From an uncultured Mailhella sp. (lineage in GTDB: Bacteria; Desulfobacterota; Desulfovibrionia; Desulfovibrionales; Desulfovibrionaceae): a stretch of DNA of 64,000 bases. The notes beneath the pieces were generated by a model. The model was not told the DNA's origin, did not search any database, and saw nothing but the letters and a program-made list of their open reading frames with translations. Below, piece after piece: positions 7,373 to 16,826 of this stretch. The DNA lies in the NCBI RefSeq assembly GCF_963931295.1, contig NZ_OZ007001.1, positions 2,249,001 to 2,313,000 of the forward strand, read 5' to 3'. Every line of letters starts with the position of its first letter. The first letter of the stretch is position 1. A program made the translations under genes and the position numbers.

Positions 7373-8794
7373 TCAGAGCCCGGCCTGCTGCCGCCAGGCC
7401 TCGAAGTCGGCCCGGCCGCGGTCGGCCATTTCCGCCTTGCGCGCCTTTTTCTTCGTGCGCTCGGCAAGCTCCGGCATGAGACCGAAATGAATGTTGGAAG
7501 GCGTGAACTGCTTTGAAGGCGTGCGCAGATGATTCATGAGCGCGCCGAGCGCCGTGGTCTGCGGCGGCAGGGGCAGCTCTCTGCCGTGGGCGCGGGCGGC
7601 GAGCAGAAGGCCCAGCCACAGGCCGCAGGCTGCGGATTCCACATAGCCTTCCACGCCGGTGATCTGTCCGGCAAGATGAACGTTCGGACGGGCCTTCAAC
7701 GACAGATCCGCGTTCAGGCATTCCGGCGCGTTCACGTAGGTGTTGCGATGCACGCTGCCGAAGCGCAGAAATTCCGCATGGGCGAGGCCCGGCACGAGGC
7801 GGAACACCTTGTCCTGCGCGCCGTAGGTCATCTTGGTCTGGCAGCCCACAAGGTTGAAGGAACTGCGTTCCGCGTTTTCGGCCCGGAGCTGGAGCAGAGC
7901 GTAGGGGCGGCGGCCCGTGCGCGGATCGGTGAAGCCCACGGGCTTGAGCGGCCCGAAGGTGAGCGTGCGCTCGCCGCGGTCGGCCAGCGCCTCGATGGGC
8001 ATGCAGCCCTCGAAGTGGATTTCCTTTTCAAAGTCGTGGGCGGGCACGCGTTCGGCCTCGCGCAGGGCGTTGTAAAAGGCCGTGTACTCGGCGCGCGTCA
8101 TGGGGCAGTTCAGATAGTCGCCGTTTTCCCTGGCTTCGGGGTCGGTCATGGTTTCCATGGGCTTGTCCAGAAAGGGCGCGTCGTCGGAGTAGGGCGGCGG
8201 CGCGTCGTTGCCGTAGCGCGAACCGCGGAAGGCTATGGTCATGTCCACGGAATCGGCCCGCACGATGGGCGCAATGGCGTCGTAGAAGTACAGACGCGTG
8301 TGCTCGCCGTTTTCCGAAATGACGTCGGCAATGGAGGAAGCCAGACTTTCCGAGGCCAGCGGCCCGGCGGCCACGATCACGGTTTTTCCCTCAAGCTCGG
8401 GCGCGTCGAGGGAGGGAATCTGACGCCGCACGAGGCTGATGAGCGGTTCTTCCTCCACGCGGCGCGTGAGCGCTTCCGAAAACAGGGTGCGGTCCACGGC
8501 AAGCGCCTTGCCCGCCGGAACGGAGCAGGTTTCGGCGACGGCCATGACGGCGCTGCCGAGCTTTCGCATCTCTTCCTTGAGCAGGCCCACGCCCGAACCC
8601 TGCGCGTCGTTGGAGCGGAAGGAGTTCGAGCAGACCAGCTCGCCGAGCAGCGGACTGACGTGGGCGGGAGAAAAGACTTCCGGCTTCTGTTCGTAAAGCG
8701 TGCAGGCGAGGCCCGCGCGCGCAAGGGCAAGGGCGCATTCGCACCCGGCGAGTCCGCCGCCGATGATGACGAAAGCGGGCGTTGACGTATCCAT
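7373..8794 (-). CDS. trmFO: Methylenetetrahydrofolate-tRNA (uracil-5-)-methyltransferase
   Basis: 473 residues from the ATG at 8794 (GGAG 5 bases upstream). The N terminus has the FAD Rossmann motif VIIGGGLAGCECALALA, followed by the TrmFO-typical segments ELVCSNSFRSNDAQGSGVGLLKEEMR and ALAVDRTLFSEALT; later GCMPIEALADRG and FRLVPGLAHAEFLRFGSVHRNTYV are diagnostic, and a C-terminal FAD-binding GQITGVEGYVESAACG closes the cofactor site. The enzyme makes 5-methyluridine at tRNA position 54 using methylenetetrahydrofolate and FADH2. Length fits the family (about 440-470). It is divergent from the EF-G-like gene across a 275-base region. Confidence 0.95.
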   Translation of the reverse strand: MDTSTPAFVIIGGGLAGCECALALARAGLACTLYEQKPEVFSPAHVSPLLGELVCSNSFRSNDAQGSGVGLLKEEMRKLGSAVMAVAETCSVPAGKALAVDRTLFSEALTRRVEEEPLISLVRRQIPSLDAPELEGKTVIVAAGPLASESLASSIADVISENGEHTRLYFYDAIAPIVRADSVDMTIAFRGSRYGNDAPPPYSDDAPFLDKPMETMTDPEARENGDYLNCPMTRAEYTAFYNALREAERVPAHDFEKEIHFEGCMPIEALADRGERTLTFGPLKPVGFTDPRTGRRPYALLQLRAENAERSSFNLVGCQTKMTYGAQDKVFRLVPGLAHAEFLRFGSVHRNTYVNAPECLNADLSLKARPNVHLAGQITGVEGYVESAACGLWLGLLLAARAHGRELPLPPQTTALGALMNHLRTPSKQFTPSNIHFGLMPELAERTKKKARKAEMADRGRADFEAWRQQAGL

Positions 8795-8954
8795 GACGAC
8801 TCCGTGGTCAGAAAAGGAAGGCGGCAGTTCCGCCGTTGAAAAAAGGCGCGTTCGGATCGCGCGCCTCAACCTTACTGGAAGACGGCAGGGAAGTCACTCT
8901 TTTATGCTCGCGCGTGAAAAGCCTGCTTTTTACCAGAAAAATACCAGTATGCGC

Positions 8955-8983
8955 TTGACAGGGCATGGCGGCACTTTTTATGA
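8955..8983 (+). promoter_or_regulatory. Sigma-70-type promoter for the EF-G-like gene
   Basis: TTGACA (8955-8960), 17-base spacer, TTATGA (8978-8983), leaving a leader of about 80 bases before the ATG at 9070. A second -10-like TATATAA lies just downstream. Confidence 0.5.
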
Positions 8984-9069
8984 CCTTATATAAGGATTCA
9001 TTGAACCGATGCAGGGGCCTTGCGCCTTTTTTGCGTCCCAGAGTAATTCAAACCCTAGTGGAGATTCGT

Positions 9070-11136
9070 ATGTCCATAGCTTTGGAAAACCAACGCACCT
9101 ACGCCCTTGTCGGCACCGGTGGCTGCGGTAAGACTTCTCTGGCAGAAATGCTGCTTTTTCAGGCTGGAATCATCAATCGTCTTGGCGCCATCGAAGAAGG
9201 CACCACGGCTCTGGACTACGAACCCGAAGAGATCAAGCGTCGCGGCTCCATTCAGCCCGGTTTCGCCACCTTTGAATGGAAGGGCTTCCGTCACAACCTC
9301 ATCGACATTCCCGGCGACTCCAACTTCTGCGGCGACATGGACTGGCTGCTTGCCGCCGTGGACAGCGCCGTCATCGTCGTGGACGCCGTGGACGGCGTGC
9401 GTCCGCAGATGCGCCGCATGTGGAAGAGCGTGAAGCAGGCCGGACTGCCGACCATCGCCGTGGTCACCAAGATGGATCGCGAACGCGCCGACTTCGACGC
9501 CGCTCTGAACAGCCTCACCACGCATCTGGGCGTCCGCCCCGTGGTGTTCTATATTCCGATTCTGGAAAACGGCGAGTTCATGGGCCTCGTGGACGTGTTC
9601 GCCTCCAAGGCCTACCGCTTCCTGGAAAACGGCGAAACCGAGGAAATGCCCATTCCCGCCGATCTTGAGGACGAAGTGCTGCTGCTGCGCGACACGTCCG
9701 TGGAGAACATCGCCTCTTCCGACGAAGACCTCATGAACCGCTACCTCGAAGACGGCACCCTTTCCGACGAAGACATCACCTTCGGCCTGCGTCAGGGCGT
9801 GCTCTCCGGCGAAATCGTGGCCGTGCTGCCCGCTTCCGCCATGCTGAACCGCGGCGGCCGCCGTCTGCTCAATCAGATCAACAACCTGCTGGCCTCGCCT
9901 GCCGATCGTCCCGCCGCGCTCGGCGCCGACGGCTCCGAACGCGCCGCCGATCCCGAAGGTCCGGCAACCTGCTTCGTGTTCCGTTCCCTGAACGACGCCT
10001 TCTCCGGTCAGGTGAACATGCTCCGCGTGGTGTCCGGCACCATTTCTTCCGATTCCACGCTGAAGAACATGCGCACCGGCGAAATGGAGCGCCTCGGCTC
10101 GCTCTTCTACGTGAACGGCAAAACGCAGACCGCCTGCAAGGACACCCTCGGTCCCGGCGCCATCGTGGGCGTGACCAAGCTCAAGGGAACCCGCACCGGC
10201 GACACCCTGTGCGACGACAAGGCTCCCTTCGTGGTGGAACTGCCCAAGCTCCCGCCGCAGCTCATCACCTTCGCCCTCGCGCCCAAGCAGAAGGGCGACG
10301 AAGACAAGGTGTTCGCCGCCGTGCAGAAGCTGCTCGACGAAGACGTCACCCTCAAGCTCGGCCGCGACGAGGAAACTTCCGACATCCTGCTCTCCGGCAT
10401 GGGCCAGCTGCACATTGAAATTTCCGTGGAAAAAGCCCGTCGCCGTTCCAAGGTCGACATCGTGCTCAAGACGCCCAAGGTGCCCTACCGCGAAACCGTG
10501 CGCGGCAAGGTGCAGGTGCAGGGCCGTCACAAGAAGCAGTCCGGCGGCCGCGGTCAGTTCGGCGACTGCTGGATCGAAATGGAAGGCGCGCCCCGCGGCT
10601 CCGGCTACACGTTTGAAGACGCCATCGTGGGCGGCGTGATTCCCCGTCAGTACATTCCCGCCATCGACAAGGGCATTCAGGAAAGCGCGGCCCGCGGCTA
10701 CTTGGCCGGATGCCCGGTGGTGGACTTCAAGGTGCGCGTCTATGACGGCTCCTACCACACCGTGGACTCCTCCGAAATGGCGTTCAAGATGGCCGGTTCC
10801 ATCGCCTTCAAGGCGGCCATGTCGCAGCTCAAGGTGCTGCTGCTCGAACCCATCGTGCAGATGACCGTGACCATTCCCGACGAATACATGGGCGACGTCA
10901 TCGGCGATCTGTCTTCCCGCCGCGGCAAGGTGCTCGGCTCGGATTCTCAGGGCGGCATCACCGAACTCAAGGCCAACGTGCCCATGAGCGAAGTGCTGCG
11001 CTACGCTCCCGATCTGCGCAGCATGACCGGCGGTCAGGGCGTGTTCACCATGGAATTCGATCACTATGAGGAAGCTCCTCAGCCCGTGGTCGACAAGGTC
11101 GTGGCCGAGCATCAGGCGGCCAAGGCCGGCGAATAG
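9070..11136 (+). CDS. Elongation factor G-like translational GTPase with altered G motifs
   Basis: 688 residues from the ATG at 9070 (GGAG 7 bases before). The whole EF-G domain plan is present: GTPase domain, domain II (AFSGQVNMLRVVSGTI), domain III (LLSGMGQLHIEISVEK), domain IV (YRETVRGKVQVQGRHKKQ) and C-terminal domain V (MGDVIGDLSSRRGKVLG). The nucleotide site is unusual: the P-loop reads GTGGCGKTS rather than the EF-G type, G3 reads DIPGDSNF where EF-G has DTPGH, and G4 is TKMD. So the catalytic His after G3 is absent. It therefore groups with EF-G-like/FusA2 paralogues rather than the main translocase. It stands alone with its own promoter and terminator. Confidence 0.88.
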   Translation: MSIALENQRTYALVGTGGCGKTSLAEMLLFQAGIINRLGAIEEGTTALDYEPEEIKRRGSIQPGFATFEWKGFRHNLIDIPGDSNFCGDMDWLLAAVDSAVIVVDAVDGVRPQMRRMWKSVKQAGLPTIAVVTKMDRERADFDAALNSLTTHLGVRPVVFYIPILENGEFMGLVDVFASKAYRFLENGETEEMPIPADLEDEVLLLRDTSVENIASSDEDLMNRYLEDGTLSDEDITFGLRQGVLSGEIVAVLPASAMLNRGGRRLLNQINNLLASPADRPAALGADGSERAADPEGPATCFVFRSLNDAFSGQVNMLRVVSGTISSDSTLKNMRTGEMERLGSLFYVNGKTQTACKDTLGPGAIVGVTKLKGTRTGDTLCDDKAPFVVELPKLPPQLITFALAPKQKGDEDKVFAAVQKLLDEDVTLKLGRDEETSDILLSGMGQLHIEISVEKARRRSKVDIVLKTPKVPYRETVRGKVQVQGRHKKQSGGRGQFGDCWIEMEGAPRGSGYTFEDAIVGGVIPRQYIPAIDKGIQESAARGYLAGCPVVDFKVRVYDGSYHTVDSSEMAFKMAGSIAFKAAMSQLKVLLLEPIVQMTVTIPDEYMGDVIGDLSSRRGKVLGSDSQGGITELKANVPMSEVLRYAPDLRSMTGGQGVFTMEFDHYEEAPQPVVDKVVAEHQAAKAGE

Positions 11137-11183
11137 CGGATCAGCGGGGAAGAGAACTTCTTCCCCCGCAGGATACAAAGAAG

Positions 11184-11222
11184 GCGGCGTTCCTCCCGGA
11201 CAGGGAAGAGCGCCGCTTTTTT
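11184..11222 (+). terminator. Intrinsic terminator after the EF-G-like gene
   Basis: GCGGCG (11184-11189) pairs with CGCCGC (11211-11216), with partial inner pairing, followed by six T. Confidence 0.8.
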
Positions 11223-11385
11223 GCGCGGGCAAGGCGTCGGCGGAGCGGTCACGGGCAAGGCTGCTGCCATCGGCGGGGCAATCTGTCGCGAGTGGGGCAA
11301 GCTGCCGCGGGCGGGGGCGGGAAGCCGTGGAAGACGGTCAGTACTGCGTGAGCGGGGCGGGCTGCAACGGCAGGCGGCGCGCCGG

Positions 11386-11871
11386 TCACGCCGAGGGGAG
11401 CGTGATGTCCTGATCCTTTTTCACCATGTTCATGATGTGCCGGAAGAAGCGTTCCTCCACGGGCTGCACGGAAAGGCGGCTGCCGCGCCGGAGCAGTTCC
11501 ATGCCTTCGAGTTCGGGCTGTTTGCGGAGTTCCTCCAGCGGAATGGGGCGGTTAAAACGGCTCACGAGTTTGACGTCCACCATGTACCAGCGGGGATTTT
11601 CGGGCGTGGCCTTTTCGTCGTAGTGCCGGTTCTTCGGATCCTGCGCGGTGTGATCGGGGTAGGCTTCTCGCACCACTTCCACAAGAGCCACGATTTCCGG
11701 TTTCTTGCCGCTGTGATAGAAAAATCCGAGATCGCCCTTTTTCATGGACTGCATGAGATTGCGGGCCTGATAGTTGCGCACTCCGTCCCACGAGGTGGTG
11801 GCGTTCGGCGAAAAGACGAGGTCATCCAGGGAAAAGCAGCCGGGTTCCGTTTTGAAAAGCCAGTATTGCAT
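11386..11871 (-). CDS. EVE-domain protein
   Basis: 161 residues, ATG at 11871 with AGAGGA 6 bases upstream. It is a single EVE domain: the start MQYWLFKTEP, the central WDGVRNYQARNLM and GDLGFFYHSG and later PRWYMVDVKLV are all typical. EVE is a PUA-like fold thought to bind modified nucleic acid bases. Full length for the family (about 150-160). The neighbours give no pathway hint; it is transcribed alone from the promoter at 11904-11932. Confidence 0.9.
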   Translation of the reverse strand: MQYWLFKTEPGCFSLDDLVFSPNATTSWDGVRNYQARNLMQSMKKGDLGFFYHSGKKPEIVALVEVVREAYPDHTAQDPKNRHYDEKATPENPRWYMVDVKLVSRFNRPIPLEELRKQPELEGMELLRRGSRLSVQPVEERFFRHIMNMVKKDQDITLPSA

Positions 11872-11903
11872 GGGCGTTCCTCTGCAGTGTTGATGTTGTT
11901 TTC

Positions 11904-11932
11904 GGTATAAGGTCGGGCATGCCGGATGACAA
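11904..11932 (-). promoter_or_regulatory. Sigma-70-type promoter for the EVE gene
   Basis: On the minus strand TTGTCA (11932-11927), 17-base spacer, TATACC (11909-11904); leader of about 25-30 bases. Confidence 0.55.
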
Positions 11933-12471
11933 GAGGGCGCGTCTTGTTCTTGCACCTGCCTTTGCGGGGCAGGGAGGCGTCTTGTCGAAGCCGGGCCCCG
12001 CGGCGTCTGGCGCTTCTGGAACCCCGTCTTCAGGCGGATGTCTCCGTCCGGGCAGGGTGGTGGATGCCCATGCGGGCGGAGCCGGGCTCATGACTGCACA
12101 GGCCGGGACGGCGATGCAGTGTTCATGCCCGGGAAGGCGGAGCCATGGCAAGGGCGACGGACTCGTTCCCCAGTCGGGCGGAGGCGGTGCCTCGGCGACG
12201 GGGCTGCGCTCGTGCACGGCGGAGCAGAGAGGGGCGGCATCTCAGTGAGAGGGCCTTGAGGGCGATTCAGGAACGTTTGGGGCGTTCTGCGCGGCGCGCG
12301 TCTTTTGCCGGGCCTTGTGCCTTGCGCGGCTTTCGCGCCAGATAGGCGCCTTTCAGGGCGTTTTTTCTCCCGCTTTGGCCGGGCGCGCGGCGCAAAAGGG
12401 CAAAGTGCGGGGCACACTTTGCGTTCATAAAATTAAACACAATGAATTTCAATAAGTTATCAATATCAACG
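11933..12471. other. GC-rich spacer turning AT-rich near 12420, no gene seen
   Basis: About 490 bases of GC-rich DNA with overlapping open frames on both strands and no ribosome-binding site or recognisable protein. From about 12421 the sequence becomes sharply AT-rich and leads into the promoter at 12472. Confidence 0.5.
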
Positions 12472-12501
12472 TTGACACTCTCCGCACGTGAATGCTATGC
12501 A
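12472..12501 (+). promoter_or_regulatory. Sigma-70-type promoter for the gene at 12551
   Basis: TTGACA (12472-12477), 18-base spacer, TATGCA (12496-12501), at the downstream edge of a 50-base AT-rich block that could act as an UP element. Confidence 0.65.
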
Positions 12502-12550
12502 GGACAAAAGGGGCTCAGGCCCCATGTATTACGATGGAAACGGAGTTGTC

Positions 12551-12925
12551 ATGGCCACCGCGATGAATGAACTGGAGAAGATCACGCTGCATCTGGAAAA
12601 TGGAGCCGGTCTCATATTTTACGGACGTCTGTTTTCCGAGGCCGTGTGGTACGATGAATACAGCGGTGTGCTGACGCATCAGAAACTCTACGTCACCGAC
12701 CAGAACGAACAGGTGTACGTCATTCAGAAGGGCAGTGGAGAGAGGAGCGTGTGCCGGGCCTATCGCATATCGGTTCACGGCGAGCGCTGCGTCATTTACA
12801 ACGGACGCTATTCCATGGAGATTCCTCTCGATCTGCTTCTGCTTGCCGTGCGCACCCTGTGCGGCGTCGAGGACGGCATGGCTCTGGAACAGGCGGAAGA
12901 GATTCTTCGCGCCGCCAACTGCTGA
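12551..12925 (+). CDS. Small cytoplasmic protein of unknown function
   Basis: 124 residues from the ATG at 12551 (GGAG 5 bases upstream). An in-frame ATG at 12488 lies inside the promoter and was rejected. I do not recognise the family. Visible features: beta-strand-rich middle (LIFYGRLFSEAVWYDEYSGVLTHQKLYVTD), then VCRAYRISVHGERCVIYNGRYSMEIPLDLL and a helical C terminus ending LEQAEEILRAANC. No signal or membrane segment. It has its own promoter and lies 99 bases upstream of the M16 peptidase gene, in the same direction. Confidence 0.65.
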   Translation: MATAMNELEKITLHLENGAGLIFYGRLFSEAVWYDEYSGVLTHQKLYVTDQNEQVYVIQKGSGERSVCRAYRISVHGERCVIYNGRYSMEIPLDLLLLAVRTLCGVEDGMALEQAEEILRAANC

Positions 12926-13024
12926 ACCCAGGATCGGCCTCTGCCCGCGTGGGCGTCGTGGGCGACCTCGCCGCGGGCCGCCTTTTTCATTTTGAACACC
13001 GGAAAACACATATAAGGAAAACGC

Positions 13025-15928
13025 ATGAACTGTCATGGATTCACCCTTGTGAGGGAAGAAGAGCTGCGCGAAGCCGGCGGACGCGTCCGCCTCTGGAAGC
13101 ACGACGTCACCGGCGCGGAGCTTTTGTCCATCTGCAATGACGATGAAAACAAGTCCTTCGGCGTCAGCTTCCGCACGCCGCCCAGGGATTCCACGGGCGT
13201 GGCCCATATTCTCGAACATTCCGTGCTCTGCGGTTCGGACAAGTATCCCGTGAAGGAACCCTTCGTGGAACTGCTCAAGAGCTCGCTTCAGACATTTCTC
13301 AACGCGCTCACCTTCCCGGACAAGACCTGCTATCCCGTGGCGAGCTGCAACCTTCAGGACTTCTACAACCTCGTGGATGTGTATCTCGACGCGGTGTTTC
13401 ATCCGCGCATCGACGAGAACGTGCTGCGTCAGGAAGGCTGGCACATCGAGGCCGACGCTCCCGACGGCCCCTGGCAGTTCAAGGGCGTAGTGTTCAACGA
13501 AATGAAGGGCGTGTATTCCTCGCCCGATTCCGTGCTCATGGAGGAATGTCAGCACGCCGTGTTCCCGGACATGCTTTACAGCCTCGATTCCGGCGGCGAT
13601 CCTGCGGTGATTCCCTCTCTCACCTTTGAGGCCTTCCGCGAGTTCCACGCAAGCTACTATCATCCTTCCAACGCGCGTTTCTTCTTCTGGGGCGACGACC
13701 CTGAAGATGCGCGTCTGGCCCGCCTAGCCGACGTGCTCGCGCCCTATCGGAAGCGCGAAGTGCGCTCCGAAGTGCCGCTTCAGCCGCGGCTTTCTTCGCC
13801 GCGTCATCTTGAGATTCCCTATGCCGCCTCCGAGGGCGAGGACGCCGACAAGGCGCACGTGGCCGTGAACTGGCTGCTGTGCGAGTCGAAGGAAACCGAG
13901 GAGATGTTCGTGCTCAACATGCTTGAGCACGTCATTGCCGGGCTTCCCGGTTCGCCGCTGCGCAAGGCGCTCATGGATTCCGGGCTCGGCGAGGACATTT
14001 CCGGCTGCGGTCTGGAAGGCGATCTTCGCCAGGCCTATTTCTCCATGGGACTGCGTTCCATTGATCCGAAGAACGCCGCCGAGGTGGAACGCCTCATGAT
14101 GGACACGCTGGCCGATCTTGCGGAACACGGCGTGCCCGAACCCGCCGTGGAGGCCGCGCTCAATTCTCTGGAATTCATGCTGCGCGAAAACAACACCGGC
14201 TCGTTCCCGAGAGGTCTTGCCGCCATGTTCCGCAGCCTGTCCGACTGGCTGTACGACGGCGACGCCTTTGCGCCGCTCGCCTGGGAAAAGCCGCTCGCGT
14301 CCATCAAGAGCCGTCTTGCCTCCGGCGAAAAGGTGTTTGAAAACGCCATCCGTCGCTGGTTCCTCGACAATCCTCATCGCGTGACGGTGCTGCTCGTGCC
14401 CGACGCCGGTCTTGCCGCCGCGCGTCAGAGCGCCGAAGACGCGCGTCTTGCCGCCATCCGCGAGGGCATGAGCGAAAAGGAGCGCGAAGAGGTGGTCGGC
14501 ATTGCCGCGGCGCTGCGTCTTGCCCAGCAGACGCCCGACTCTCAGGAGGCGCTCGATACCGTGCCGAGCCTCGGCAAGCAGGATCTGCCCGTGCAGAACG
14601 CGGTCATTCCCTGCAAGGTGGATCGGGAAAACTCTCTTGACGTGGTGACGCACGAGCTCGACACCCTGGGCATTCTCTACGCCGGACTGTCCTTTGATCT
14701 TTCGGGCGTGCCTTCGCGTCTTCTGCCGCTCGTGCCGCTGTACGCCCGCGCGCTGACCGAGCTCGGCACGAAGCGCAGCGACTACGTGCAGCTCGGCTTT
14801 GAAATTTCGGCGCATACCGGCAGCCTCGGCGCGGGAGCCGTGGTGCTGGCGCGCGTGGCCGACGCTTCGCCGGTGTGCCTGCTCACGCTGTCCGGCAAAT
14901 GCACGGCGGAAAAGGTGGAGCGCATGACCGCCCTCATGCGGGAAATTCTCACGGAGCCCGACTTCGACAACCGCGAGCGCTTCACGCAGATGGCGCTTGA
15001 GGAGAAGGCACGCATGGAGCAGGCCGCGGTGCCTGCGGGGCACACGCTGGTGAACACCCGTCTGAGCGGTCGCCTTTCTCTGGCCGGACGCATTTCCGAA
15101 GCCATGAACGGCGTGAGCGAACTTTTCTATGTGCGTGATCTTATTCACCGTCTGGATGCGGAATGGGAGCTTGTTCGCGCCGATCTTCTTGCGCTTCATG
15201 AGTGCATCGTGCGCCGGGGCGGCGTGAAGATCGACATGACGGCGGACGCCTCGCTTCTTGCCGCGGCGCGCGGCGCGCTGGAAGCGCTGGTTGCCGAACT
15301 GCCCGACCGCGAAGTGCCGGCGTGCGCGCCGGAATTCGACGCGCTGCCCGGAGCCGAGCTTCTGAGCATTCCCGCGCAGGTCAACTACGTGGGACTCGGC
15401 CTGAATCTGAAGGAGGTCGGCTACCGTTACAGCGGAGCGCAGGCGGTGATTCTGCGTCATCTGCGCATGGGCTACCTGTGGGACCGCGTGCGCGTGCAGG
15501 GCGGAGCCTACGGCTGCTTTGCCCGCTACGGCCGCGCCACGGGCGCGTTCACCTTTGCCTCCTACCGCGATCCCAATGTGGAGAACACGCTGCGCGTGTA
15601 TCGCGAAACGGCGGATTATCTGGGCAATCTGCGTCTTTCCGACGCGGACGTCACCCGCGCGGTGGTGGGAGCCATCGGCGACGTGGACGCCTACATGCTG
15701 CCCGGAGCGAAGGGCGCAACCGCGTTTTCCCGGTACATGACCGGAGAGACGAACGAGGAGCGTCAGCGCATCCGCGAGGAAATTCTTGCCACGCGGCTGT
15801 CCGATTTTCATGATTTCGCGCCGTACCTGGCCGCGGCTCTGAAGAAGGCCGTGCCCTGCGTGCTCGGCGGAGCCGACGCCGAGGCCGTGGCCGGAGCCGA
15901 AGGCTGGACCGTGACCCGTGTGCTCTAG
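13025..15928 (+). CDS. M16C insulinase-family (presequence protease-like) metallopeptidase
   Basis: 967 residues, AAGGA 8 bases before the ATG. The inverted zinc motif HILEH is at residues 61-65 in STGVAHILEHSVLCGSDKYP, followed by VKEPFVELLKSSLQTFLNALTFPDKTCYP, the classic start of the PreP/Cym1 (M16C) group. The distal zinc ligand region lies around GVVFNEMKGVYSSP. A duplicated, inactive second half follows, as in single-chain M16C enzymes, and the total length fits. These peptidases degrade unfolded peptides inside a closed chamber. No signal peptide, so cytoplasmic. The next gene starts 26 bases downstream, suggesting one transcript with the TPR and sensor genes. Confidence 0.92.
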   Translation: MNCHGFTLVREEELREAGGRVRLWKHDVTGAELLSICNDDENKSFGVSFRTPPRDSTGVAHILEHSVLCGSDKYPVKEPFVELLKSSLQTFLNALTFPDKTCYPVASCNLQDFYNLVDVYLDAVFHPRIDENVLRQEGWHIEADAPDGPWQFKGVVFNEMKGVYSSPDSVLMEECQHAVFPDMLYSLDSGGDPAVIPSLTFEAFREFHASYYHPSNARFFFWGDDPEDARLARLADVLAPYRKREVRSEVPLQPRLSSPRHLEIPYAASEGEDADKAHVAVNWLLCESKETEEMFVLNMLEHVIAGLPGSPLRKALMDSGLGEDISGCGLEGDLRQAYFSMGLRSIDPKNAAEVERLMMDTLADLAEHGVPEPAVEAALNSLEFMLRENNTGSFPRGLAAMFRSLSDWLYDGDAFAPLAWEKPLASIKSRLASGEKVFENAIRRWFLDNPHRVTVLLVPDAGLAAARQSAEDARLAAIREGMSEKEREEVVGIAAALRLAQQTPDSQEALDTVPSLGKQDLPVQNAVIPCKVDRENSLDVVTHELDTLGILYAGLSFDLSGVPSRLLPLVPLYARALTELGTKRSDYVQLGFEISAHTGSLGAGAVVLARVADASPVCLLTLSGKCTAEKVERMTALMREILTEPDFDNRERFTQMALEEKARMEQAAVPAGHTLVNTRLSGRLSLAGRISEAMNGVSELFYVRDLIHRLDAEWELVRADLLALHECIVRRGGVKIDMTADASLLAAARGALEALVAELPDREVPACAPEFDALPGAELLSIPAQVNYVGLGLNLKEVGYRYSGAQAVILRHLRMGYLWDRVRVQGGAYGCFARYGRATGAFTFASYRDPNVENTLRVYRETADYLGNLRLSDADVTRAVVGAIGDVDAYMLPGAKGATAFSRYMTGETNEERQRIREEILATRLSDFHDFAPYLAAALKKAVPCVLGGADAEAVAGAEGWTVTRVL

Positions 15929-15953
15929 GACGCGACAAGAAAAAGGACATGCC

Positions 15954-16811
15954 ATGAAAAATGAAAAGTCCCGCGGCACCATGCTTGTGAGTTCCGCGGT
16001 CATTCTGTGTGCGGTGACGTTTGTCGCCGGTTTTGCCTGCGGAAACATGGTGGCGGAGCACAGGGCCGTGAGCCGGAGCGTGACGGCGGCTTCCGCGCCC
16101 GCGCCTGCCCCCGAGGCCGCTCCCGCCGCGCCTGCCTCGACCAATGCCTCAACGGCCGAGGCGCAGGCCCAGCACATCGGTCATCTGCGCGACGAGGCCC
16201 GTCAGAATCCCGACAGCGCCGATGCCTGGACCAAGCTCGGCAACGCCTGCTTCGACGCGGGCGATGCCGACGGGGCCATTGAAGCCTATCAGGAGTCGCT
16301 GCGTCTTGAGCCGGGCAATGCCGACGTGCGCACCGACATGGGCAGCATGTACCGCATGAAGGGCGAGCCCGCCCGCGCCGTGGAATGCTACGATCAGGCG
16401 CTCAAGGATCATCCCGGCCACCGGAACGCCATATTCAACAAGGGCGTGACCATGATGCTCGATCTGGAGCAGCCGGAGCAGGCCGTGGAGTTCTGGCAGT
16501 CCGTGCTGCGGGAGTATCCCGGACTCACGCTGTCGAGCGGCGCGGAGCTGAGCAGAATCATGCCGGAAATCGTGGTGGACGCCGCGCTTCAGCTTGAGGC
16601 GCACGGCCGGAAGGTGGTGGCGCTGCGCGCCTACGAGCAGGCGCTGAAGCTGGATCCTTCCTTTGCGCCCGCGCTGGTTCACGGCGCGTGGCTCATGGAA
16701 GGCATGGGCCGCGCCGCCGACGCGCAGCCTCTGTGGAAGCGCGTGCTTGAACGTTATCCCGACGCCACCGATCCTGCGGGCAAGCCTGTTCGAGACCACA
16801 TCACGAAGTAA
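15954..16811 (+). CDS. Membrane-anchored TPR protein
   Basis: 285 residues, AAGGA upstream of the ATG at 15954. One N-terminal transmembrane helix (about 10-30) is followed by an Ala/Pro-rich linker (about 42-65) and then tetratricopeptide repeats: DAWTKLGNACFDAGDADGAI, ADVRTDMGSMYRMKGEPARA and VVALRAYEQALKLDPSFAPA, similar to NrfG/CcmH-type TPR modules. It is probably inner-membrane anchored with the repeats in the periplasm. Only 15 bases separate it from the large sensor-like gene, and 25 from the M16 peptidase, so the three probably form one operon. The partner protein is not known. Confidence 0.85.
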   Translation: MKNEKSRGTMLVSSAVILCAVTFVAGFACGNMVAEHRAVSRSVTAASAPAPAPEAAPAAPASTNASTAEAQAQHIGHLRDEARQNPDSADAWTKLGNACFDAGDADGAIEAYQESLRLEPGNADVRTDMGSMYRMKGEPARAVECYDQALKDHPGHRNAIFNKGVTMMLDLEQPEQAVEFWQSVLREYPGLTLSSGAELSRIMPEIVVDAALQLEAHGRKVVALRAYEQALKLDPSFAPALVHGAWLMEGMGRAADAQPLWKRVLERYPDATDPAGKPVRDHITK

Positions 16812-16826
16812 TCATACGGGATTGTC

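Noticed and set aside
12926..13000. Terminator between the small gene at 12551 and the M16 peptidase
   Set aside because: GC-rich complementarity and TTTTT exist, but pairing is not clean enough to assert; the genes might be cotranscribed.
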